Assembly (NCBI GenBank): GCA_016744775.1
Contig: JADGDS010000008.1
Location: forward strand, 113,617-177,616
DNA length: 64,000 bases
Reading direction: 5' to 3'
Source: Candidatus Marithrix sp.
GTDB lineage: Bacteria; Pseudomonadota; Gammaproteobacteria; Beggiatoales; Beggiatoaceae
How positions within the stretch are numbered: position 1 is the stretch's first letter; every line of letters starts with the position of its first letter. This document shows, one piece after another, positions 58,003 to 64,000 of the stretch. The notes under the pieces are model-generated. The model searched no databases, was not told the origin of the DNA, and was given only the letters and a program-made list of their open reading frames with translations. Both the position numbers and the translations under genes were made by a program.

Positions 58003-58106
58003 CTCGTTACCACGCTCCAGCGTCAAGTGTTTTTTTCTTATACTGGATAATTAGATCTAGTAAAACTCGGTGCTGGAGCGTGGGAACGATAGTGCGTAAC
58101 ATCAGT
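58003..58106. mobile_element. Decayed copy of the MITE-like element
   Basis: CTCGTTACCACGCTCCAGCG at the left and GCTGGAGCGTGGGAACGA ... GTGCGTAACATCAG at the right share the arms of the 36304-36478 element, with a T-rich centre (GTGTTTTTTTCTTATACT) also shared; one inner arm pair is lost. Confidence 0.75.
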
Positions 58107-58149
58107 ATATAATATTATATATTTATTATAATTTTGGAGAAAATAATAC

Positions 58150-58470
58150 ACTATCAAATCTTTTGCAGATCGTTATCAATATCTATTTAAATATCAAATT
58201 GAAATTGATCCAAATGATGCAATTTCATCTTTTGAATCAAGTTTAATCGCCATTCTTTATCTATTAATCGACGAATACGACAACTTTGCTAATGAAGTCA
58301 TGATGGGCAATACTGAAATTAGTAATAGCCGCTAGTGGACGTGGTTTAGAACGAGTTTTTATCACTGGAGTTTCCCCGGTGTTTATGACTGATAAATAGT
58401 AACAGAACCGCAAAAACAGCAAGATGCCTTAAACTTGATGAAAACATTTTATAATGGCTATTGTTTTAAT
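58150..58470 (+). pseudogene. Decayed AAA-ATPase-like (PF09820)/PDDEXK-type gene
   Basis: Three fragments in order but in different frames: IKSFADRYQYLFKYQIEID ... LLIDEYDNFANEVMMG, then GRGLERVFITGVSPVFMTD, then QQDALNLMKTFYNGYCF. The 'LLIDEYDNFANE', 'ITGVSPV' and 'FYNGY' blocks are those of the predicted AAA-ATPase family fused to PD-(D/E)XK nucleases. It has several stops and deletions and no start. Confidence 0.8.
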
Positions 58471-58546
58471 AGACTTGTCCGTAAATAAATTCAAAGTCAA
58501 AACATGCCTTGGGATTTATCCCAAGGCTTATTTCCGGACAAGTCTA
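58470..58546. repeat. Nested inverted repeat (AGACTTGTCCG type)
   Basis: Outer arms AGACTTGTCCGTAAATAA / TTATTTCCGGACAAGTCT (one mismatch) and inner arms GCCTTGGGAT / ATCCCAAGGC. The outer arm resembles the AGACTTGTTCCT arm at 12542-12553. Directly followed by a half-copy of the 27811 repeat. Confidence 0.85.
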
Positions 58547-58586
58547 ATCGCGTCATACACCATACATTGGCTTAGAATTTTAGCCC

Positions 58587-59291
58587 CTACATCCTGTTCA
58601 ACAAATCAAGCAAAACTGGTCCATCAGCTGGTTGTAAATGATGTGTTCCCACGCTAGTGATTGTGGTTGCCAATCCACGTAGTGCTGGCACATCATTTAA
58701 ATCTTGACTATATGGTGCTACCCATTTATCTCCAGCTATTCTCACAATTGAAGCATAAAATGCCTTTGGGTGTGGTTGGCGATTCAGCCAGAATATTAAA
58801 GAACTAGGATTTTCTCTCATTAAGTCTCGATATAAATCTCTGGAACGATTAATTGTACTTAATCCCAAAAAAGGAGCTATCCAGCCAAATGGACTATTAC
58901 TTATATTATAAGCTAATTCAGCTTTATCTGTTCCTAAATGAGGGCTGCTGATAGTAATTAATCCCTGAATTGGTATGCCGCTTCTTACCATTACTAAACG
59001 TGCTACTACTCCACCAGCAGAATGTCCAACTAATACTAGTGAATTTTGTGGATGTTTAGCTTTTATATCACGTAAATAAACATCTAAATATTGTGCTTGC
59101 GCTACTAATGGTGCTTCTGAAGGTAAATTCACAGTATATGTATCATAATTCTGCAAAGCAGCTGCAATCCCATTAGCGTGCCAAGAACTGCCATCGCCTA
59201 AATATCCATGAATAAGCACTACTGTTTTTCCAGCATAACTGGATGCACTCAAGAATAAAATAAATATAAAAGTTATTATACGTAATGACAT
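58587..59291 (-). CDS. Secreted alpha/beta hydrolase, lipase-like
   Basis: A 234-residue protein with signal peptide (MSLRIITFIFILFLSASSYA), the oxyanion HG motif VVLIHGYLGDGSSW, nucleophile elbow GHSAGG and a C-terminal histidine in SVGTHHLQP. It belongs to the PGAP1/lipase-class alpha/beta hydrolases and likely acts in the periplasm or outside on esters. It lies 18 bases after the mltD start region on the same strand, so mltD and this gene may be separately promoted. Substrate unknown. Confidence 0.82.
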   Translation of the reverse strand: MSLRIITFIFILFLSASSYAGKTVVLIHGYLGDGSSWHANGIAAALQNYDTYTVNLPSEAPLVAQAQYLDVYLRDIKAKHPQNSLVLVGHSAGGVVARLVMVRSGIPIQGLITISSPHLGTDKAELAYNISNSPFGWIAPFLGLSTINRSRDLYRDLMRENPSSLIFWLNRQPHPKAFYASIVRIAGDKWVAPYSQDLNDVPALRGLATTITSVGTHHLQPADGPVLLDLLNRM

Positions 59292-59309
59292 TTTTGTTAC
59301 CTCTGATAG

Positions 59310-61265
59310 TTAATTAGTATTTTCTAATATAGATCCTCTTGAGGCAATTAACAAGGATTGTCCAACAAGTACTGATTTATTTTCCAGACTATTTAGTTGT
59401 TTTAGTTGGGTCACTGTAGTTTTATAGCGTCGAGCTATTATCCATAGACTTTCGCCTTTTTTCACTTTATGTTTTACTATTGTTGGTAGTTCTTCTACAA
59501 CAGGTTCTGGTTTTGGTGGTTCTGATACCAGTAATTGTTGACCAACACGTACTGTTTTTCCTTGTAATTTATTCCATTCTTGGATCTTCGTCGTCTTGAT
59601 ATTATAGCGTCTTGCAATTCTCCATAAAGTTTCACCAGTTTGTACCTTATGTGTTAAAACCACAGCCTTTTTTTCTACTATTGGAAGAGTTTTAGAGGTT
59701 TCTGCTACAGCAACTACTATTGGTTTTTCTACCCTTTTTACTTCTGTCACTGGAGCTGATACAATCAATTTTTGCCCTGCTTTTATTGATTTATTTCCCA
59801 ATTTATTCCACTGTTTCAGTTCTGCCAGTTTCAGATTATAGCGTCTTGCTATACCCCATAAAGTTTGACCATTTTCTACTTTATGTTTAACAATTTCTGT
59901 TTTTTTGCTTTCGGTGAATAGTGATAAAGTTTTTGGTTTAACTGGTTCTGGAGGAGCAGATACAACTAATTTTTGTCCAACGTCAACTGATTTAGATTCC
60001 AGATTGTTCCATTTCGTAAGTTCAGAAATTGTAGTTGCATATTTTTTAGCTATTTTCCATAAACTATCACCAGCACCTACCTTATGATCTTCAATAGCAG
60101 CAACTTCTGTTTCTTTCGGTTGCGATGATTCTAAAATATTAACCGCTAATAAAGTCTCAGGTGGTATTTTAGCTATACGTCGTTTAAATCTGCGAACTCT
60201 ATTAACAGGTAATGTTAAATAGTGCCTTCCTTCTGGAGCGGTAGCTTCTCGTATATAGTTACCATTTAAGATTTTCATTTGTGTCAATGATAAACCAGCA
60301 AATTGTGAAGCAAAAGTCATATCTATTTGACGATCTACTTTAATTCTTGTTAAATATGGTCTATTTTTAATCGAAGCTATTTGAACCTTAAATTCTTTTG
60401 GATTCCCTACTATTCTGGATAATGCTAGTAACTTTGGTATATAATTAGTTGTTTCTTTTGGTAATTCTAATGACCAAAAATCAGTAGGTAATTCTCGTTC
60501 TAAATTTTTTTTGATAGCTTTTTTTAAATTACCCGGGCCATAATTATATGCCGCTAAGGTTAATAACCAATCACCACCGAATAGTCTATTTAGATTTTTC
60601 AAAAAACTTAAAGCGGCGCGTGTCGATTTAAATATATGATAACGTTCATCATACCATTCATCTTGCTGCAAGTTATAATCGCTACCTGTCATAGGAATCA
60701 TTTGCCATAAACCGGCTGCATTAGCACTTGAAAGGGCTAAAGGTTTAAACGCGCTTTCAATTGCAGGTAATAAGGCAAGTTCCATTGGTAAGTTTCGTTT
60801 TTCAATTTCTTGAACTATATAATAAAGGTAAGGTTGTGAACGACTTAACAGTTTGTTCAAAGATCTTGAATATTTTACACGGCGATCAAGATGAGCTTGT
60901 ATTTTAGAATTTGATAAAACTGGTAATTTGTAACCTTTACGTATTCGATCCCATAAATCATTTTTACCAGAAAAATATGCTTTATATGGCTCAGATAAAG
61001 TAACTTCAGGTAGTTCTTTTTCTTCTTCTTCTTCAAGCACTGGCTGATTTCTGGCTTGAATAGTTGTAGTGACAACTGTTGGTTTAATGACAGGTTTTAC
61101 AGTTGGAGAATTAAGAGTATAAGCATATGAAAATACTCCATTATAATTTTTTGATACTACAAAAACCCTTGGTTTTACAAATGCTGAAGAATCAGCATGT
61201 TTACTTTCATTGCAAGCCAAAAGGCTTAAGCTAATTAATAATATATATATATGTTTAATGTTCAT
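59310..61265 (-). CDS. mltD: Membrane-bound lytic murein transglycosylase MltD
   Basis: A 651-residue lipoprotein (C18 in LSLLAC). The SLT domain spans about 150-300 with the catalytic glutamate in LLPAIESAF, then AAGLWQMIPMTG and LTLAAYNYGPGNL. Four LysM repeats follow (HKVGAGDSLWKIAKKY and relatives); E. coli MltD has two, so the C-terminal wall-binding part is enlarged. It cleaves peptidoglycan with 1,6-anhydro product formation. It follows psd by 7 bases and is probably in one operon with it. Confidence 0.92.
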   Translation of the reverse strand: MNIKHIYILLISLSLLACNESKHADSSAFVKPRVFVVSKNYNGVFSYAYTLNSPTVKPVIKPTVVTTTIQARNQPVLEEEEEKELPEVTLSEPYKAYFSGKNDLWDRIRKGYKLPVLSNSKIQAHLDRRVKYSRSLNKLLSRSQPYLYYIVQEIEKRNLPMELALLPAIESAFKPLALSSANAAGLWQMIPMTGSDYNLQQDEWYDERYHIFKSTRAALSFLKNLNRLFGGDWLLTLAAYNYGPGNLKKAIKKNLERELPTDFWSLELPKETTNYIPKLLALSRIVGNPKEFKVQIASIKNRPYLTRIKVDRQIDMTFASQFAGLSLTQMKILNGNYIREATAPEGRHYLTLPVNRVRRFKRRIAKIPPETLLAVNILESSQPKETEVAAIEDHKVGAGDSLWKIAKKYATTISELTKWNNLESKSVDVGQKLVVSAPPEPVKPKTLSLFTESKKTEIVKHKVENGQTLWGIARRYNLKLAELKQWNKLGNKSIKAGQKLIVSAPVTEVKRVEKPIVVAVAETSKTLPIVEKKAVVLTHKVQTGETLWRIARRYNIKTTKIQEWNKLQGKTVRVGQQLLVSEPPKPEPVVEELPTIVKHKVKKGESLWIIARRYKTTVTQLKQLNSLENKSVLVGQSLLIASRGSILENTN

Positions 61266-61272
61266 AATTTTC

Positions 61273-62100
61273 TTATCGCAAAGCTTGCGCCAATCCTTCG
61301 CCCAGTTTTAGATCTTGTTGTGGTTTTAATTCTGATAACCATGCAACATGTTGAGCATCATGCAATATAATTACAGTAGATCCCATATTAAAACGTCCCA
61401 TTTCTGCTCCTCGTTCTAACACCGGTTCTGAATAGTTCCAACGTGTAACATTAGATAAACGGCTAGGTGCAATTGTACCAGCCCAAACAGTATCTATACT
61501 ACCAACGAAAAGTGCGCCTACTAAAATCATGGCCATTGGTCCTAATTCGGTTTCAAACAAACAAATGACGCGCTCATTACGTGCAAATAAATTTGGAACT
61601 GCTCGACTAGTGCGTTGATTGACGCTAAATAAACGCCCCGGTACATATACCATGTCTGTTAAACGCCCGGTTATAGGCATATGTATTCTATGGTAATCTT
61701 TAGGGGCTAGGTATAAGGTAGTAAATAAGCCTTGTTGAAACAACTTCACCATATCAGTTTGCCCAGCTAGCAAATCATCTAACTGAAAATCGCGTCCCTT
61801 TGCTTGTATTAAGCTACCGTTATTAATTTTACCAATTTGACTAATTTGTGCATCAACAGGACTTATCACATCGGTTGCCGCTAATGGGCGAGCATTTGCT
61901 TTGAGGCTACGAGTAAAAAATTGATTAAAGCTTTGGTAATCACTGATATTAGGTGACTCAACAATATTCATATCTACCTTATATAATTTAATAAAACGTT
62001 TAATTAGCCAATGAGTAAAAGCTCCTAATTTTAAACGGGTAAACTTTAAAACAAGTCGTGAGAGTAAATGTTGCGGGATAATATATTGTAGTAAAATCAT
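61273..62100 (-). CDS. psd: Phosphatidylserine decarboxylase proenzyme
   Basis: A 275-residue proenzyme. The self-cleavage site is GST (240-242, in MGSTVIILHD), where the serine becomes the pyruvoyl group. The conserved HRIHMPITG and the N-terminal membrane-proximal part are intact. It makes phosphatidylethanolamine at the inner membrane. It leads the psd-mltD unit. Upstream is an accessory cassette with the GxxExxY gene. Confidence 0.94.
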   Translation of the reverse strand: MILLQYIIPQHLLSRLVLKFTRLKLGAFTHWLIKRFIKLYKVDMNIVESPNISDYQSFNQFFTRSLKANARPLAATDVISPVDAQISQIGKINNGSLIQAKGRDFQLDDLLAGQTDMVKLFQQGLFTTLYLAPKDYHRIHMPITGRLTDMVYVPGRLFSVNQRTSRAVPNLFARNERVICLFETELGPMAMILVGALFVGSIDTVWAGTIAPSRLSNVTRWNYSEPVLERGAEMGRFNMGSTVIILHDAQHVAWLSELKPQQDLKLGEGLAQALR

Positions 62101-62165
62101 TTATTGCAAAAATGTTGATAAATTTAATCATGATTTTATCATATCTATGTTTATTGTTGTGTCAA

Positions 62166-62213
62166 TTTTTCATTATTCTGTTGTTGCAATTCCCATAAAT
62201 GCGCATAAACTCC
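62166..62213 (-). pseudogene. 3'-end relic of the ABC transporter gene
   Basis: Forty-eight bases identical to 63416-63463, the coding end of the ABC transporter; on the minus strand it encodes [16 protein letters not shown] and continues 4 codons to a different stop. It lies on the far side of the GxxExxY cassette from the transporter. Confidence 0.92.
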
Positions 62214-62252
62214 CTCTAACTTAAACCTGAATAAGTGAAGGTAAAATTTTTC

Positions 62253-62281
62253 TTGACATTAACAATTCTTTAGAACATAAT
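62253..62281 (+). promoter_or_regulatory. Probable sigma-70 promoter for the GxxExxY gene
   Basis: TTGACA (62253-62258), 17-base spacer, CATAAT (62276-62281). A near-consensus promoter inside the cassette, about 185 bases ahead of the ATG at 62466; an inverted repeat lies in the leader. Confidence 0.55.
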
Positions 62282-62370
62282 AACCATGCTTGTAGTATAA
62301 CATCACGGTGAAACGTCTAATACTCATCATCTTTAAATGGTAAGCAGTACAACTGATTTAGTACAATGGA

Positions 62371-62455
62371 TTTAGTACAACGAATTTACGGAATAAACGA
62401 ATTGATTAACTGCAAGAAAAAAAATTAGTTTATTCCGTAAATTCGTTGTACTAAA
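62371..62455. repeat. Inverted repeat, family G (left copy)
   Basis: Perfect arms of 28 bases beginning TTTAGTACAACGAATTTACG with a loop GAATTGATTAACTGCAAGAA. A second copy flanks the gene on the other side at 63292-63391. Just before it, GTACAA is repeated at about 10-20 base spacing. Confidence 0.88.
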
Positions 62456-62465
62456 TAAAAAAAAT

Positions 62466-63272
62466 ATGATGAAACCAAATATCATCCACAAAGAACTAAG
62501 CTATATAGTTCAAGGTGTACTATTTCAAGTTTATAACCAACTTGGTCCCAAGCTCCCTGAAAAATTATATCAAAAAGCTGTCAGTTATGGATTAATCGAA
62601 CAAGGTATCACTTGCAAATCAGAAAAACAATTTGAAGTAATTTACCGAAGCGAATCAAGTGGCACTTACTACATTGATCATTGGATTGAAAATGGCAAAC
62701 TTGTTCTCGAACTCAAAGTTAAACCTGAAATTATGCCAATCCATAAAGCCCAAACCATTTCCTATCTCAAACTAAGCAATGCTGACTTAGCTATTATTGC
62801 TAACTTTGGTGCTAAATCTCTACAAATTCAACGACTACCTAACTTCATACGAGAAAAAACAACTGATTTTCAATGGCAACCCAAACCACTATCCACAGAT
62901 ATTTTATATCCAACACTCACTGATACCATCCTTAAAGCCTTGCACCGAGTACATTTTATTTTAGGACCGGGTTTTATTCACCGTGTCTATCGGCGAGCAA
63001 TGATGATTGAATTACAGCAGCAAGGTATTGGTTATGAACATATTCGTAAAATTGATTATTACTTTAATAATCAATTTATTGGTCAACAAAAAACACAAAT
63101 TATTAAACTAGAGAATAAAATACTGTTAGGAATATTTGCTCTTAGAGTAATTGATGATACGATGAATATTGTAATGAAAGCGCGGTTAAAACATTTGGGG
63201 TTAAAAGTAGGAATTTTGGCTAATTTTTATGGAGAACAATTGGTGGTGAAAAGAGTGTTGAATGCTGGCTGA
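62466..63272 (+). CDS. GxxExxY family protein with two domains
   Basis: A 268-residue protein holding two tandem GxxExxY (PD-(D/E)XK-related) domains. The first has GPKLPEKLY (G-x-x-x-x-E-x-x-Y) and the acidic DHWIENGKLVLELKV core. The second has GPGFIHRVY, with Glu replaced by His, and lacks the ELK-type core, so it appears inactive. The family's function is unknown; a nuclease-like fold is inferred. It is flanked by two family G inverted repeats and by a duplicated ABC-transporter end, indicating a mobile unit. Confidence 0.85.
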   Translation: MMKPNIIHKELSYIVQGVLFQVYNQLGPKLPEKLYQKAVSYGLIEQGITCKSEKQFEVIYRSESSGTYYIDHWIENGKLVLELKVKPEIMPIHKAQTISYLKLSNADLAIIANFGAKSLQIQRLPNFIREKTTDFQWQPKPLSTDILYPTLTDTILKALHRVHFILGPGFIHRVYRRAMMIELQQQGIGYEHIRKIDYYFNNQFIGQQKTQIIKLENKILLGIFALRVIDDTMNIVMKARLKHLGLKVGILANFYGEQLVVKRVLNAG

Positions 63273-63291
63273 TAGTATATATTATGTAATA

Positions 63292-63391
63292 TAGTACAAC
63301 GAATTTACAGAATAAACGATACGAAGTCAGCGAAGCTAATTGATTCATTGCAAGAAAAAAAATTAGTTTATTTCGTAAATTCGTTGTACTA
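63292..63391. repeat. Inverted repeat, family G (right copy)
   Basis: Same arms as 62371-62455 (TAGTACAACGAATTTAC ... GTAAATTCGTTGTACTA) with two mismatched bases and an enlarged loop that contains CGATACGAAGTCAGCGAAG. The stretch GCAAGAAAAAAAATTAG is shared by both copies. Confidence 0.85.
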
Positions 63392-63412
63392 ATTACTTAT
63401 CTTGCTTTACTA

Positions 63413-64000
63413 TTATTTTTCATTATTCTGTTGTTGCAATTCCCATAAATGCGCATAAACTCCTTCAATCTTCAATAATTCATTATGTGTACCGCGTTCT
63501 ATAATTTTTCCTTGTTCCATTACTAAAATTTGTTCAGCGTCTATAATCGTTGATAAGCGATGGGCTATTACTATCGTAGTATGGTTTTCTGCCACCCTTG
63601 ATAGTGCAGTTTGTATTGTTTGTTCTGATTTGCTATCTAAGGATGATGTGGCTTCATCAAATATCAGAATCTTTGCTTGTTTTAAAATCGCACGTGCGAT
63701 TGCTATTCGTTGCTTTTCTCCTCCTGATAGTTTTAAACCGCGTTCTCCTACTATAGTGTCATAGCCTTTTGGTAATGAACTTATAAAATCGTGAATATTT
63801 GCTAGTTCTGCCGCTGCAAAAATTTCTGTTTCACTAGCTTCTGGTTTAGCATATTTGATATTGTAATAAATAGTTTCACATAGAAACGGAATAAGAGACG
63901 AGCTATGGTTGATTTTCCAGCCCCACTGGCTCCAACTATGGCGATTTTATGCCCTGCTGGTACTTCAAAACTAATATCTGATAGAATTTGACGATCTTTT
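63413..64000 (-). pseudogene. ABC exporter ATPase (ATM1/HMT1- or MsbA-like), damaged and partial
   Basis: From the window edge the nucleotide-binding domain reads [20 protein letters not shown] with Walker [10 protein letters not shown], then RLLFRFY, where the frame breaks at about 63883. It resumes one base out of frame at [20 protein letters not shown] and continues through signature [14 protein letters not shown], Walker [14 protein letters not shown] and AHRLSTI to the stop. About 40 codons covering the Q-loop region are missing. Unless this is a sequencing error the protein is inactive. The membrane part lies outside the window. Confidence 0.82.

Overview
The window is AT-rich DNA from a Gram-negative gammaproteobacterium. 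The core genes are typical of that class: the 3' end of rpoD, thiC, exbB-exbD followed by lpxK and a Trm112/YcaR domain, folP, glmM, ilvA, queE, two LysM genes ahead of rpoS, gabD, lolB, tusE, mltD and psd. The low GC, the CHAT, CHASE2 and haemagglutinin-type secreted proteins, the 'GGGGT' phosphofructokinase and the load of palindromic repeats, toxin-antitoxin pairs and Fic or nuclease genes resemble filamentous sulfur bacteria (Beggiatoaceae/Thiotrichales). That placement is an inference, not something the sequence proves. I saw no tRNA, rRNA, CRISPR array or transposase gene.

Layout. 1-8.4 kb: rpoD tail, DUF1015 protein, a membrane-anchored repeat protein, two polysaccharide genes (deacetylase and GT4), a PCMT-family methyltransferase, thiC, and an MqsA-like regulator translationally coupled to an AlkC/AlkD-like DNA repair gene. 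8.5-14.6 kb: two tandem P-type ATPases lacking the CPC metal motif, an amidinotransferase, and decayed copies of the ATPase and of the repair gene's 3' end. 14.6-24.4 kb: FadL-type porin and a probable surface/periplasmic cluster (CHAT-TPR protease-like protein, FecR-like protein, CHASE2 sensor without an output domain, inactive-looking caspase-like/Fn3 protein, and a two-partner-secretion haemagglutinin). A toxin-antitoxin pair is inserted in it. 24.4-31 kb: an exbB-exbD ... lpxK-trm112 lipid A locus split by about 4.3 kb of accessory DNA holding a PARIS-like ATPase plus DUF4435 pair, a Fic protein and an Rpn-type nuclease. 31-39 kb: folP, glmM, a secreted hypothetical, a CcsA/YpjD membrane protein, ilvA, a Fic gene with a decayed Fic neighbour, and queE. 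39-49 kb: a glycine-zipper membrane protein with an acyl-CoA ligase, the LysM-LysM-rpoS cluster, gabD, and three coupled lipoprotein genes ending in lolB. 49-58 kb: comF-like gene, tusE, vanZ-like gene, a BrnT/BrnA pair, a roughly 1,300-residue membrane protein, a coiled-coil protein, phosphofructokinase and a MoeB/ThiF-like protein. 58-64 kb: decayed AAA-ATPase gene, lipase, mltD, psd, a GxxExxY protein between two large inverted repeats, and a damaged ABC transporter running off the window.

The strongest unexplained signal is a recurring architecture. At least six accessory cassettes are bracketed by an intact or 3'-complete core gene on one side and a second, usually truncated copy of that gene's end on the other. 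The affected neighbours are alkC-like, the FecR-like gene, exbD, lpxK-trm112, the large membrane protein and the ABC transporter. In most cases a palindromic intergenic repeat lies between the gene end and the cassette. No integrase or transposase accompanies these units.
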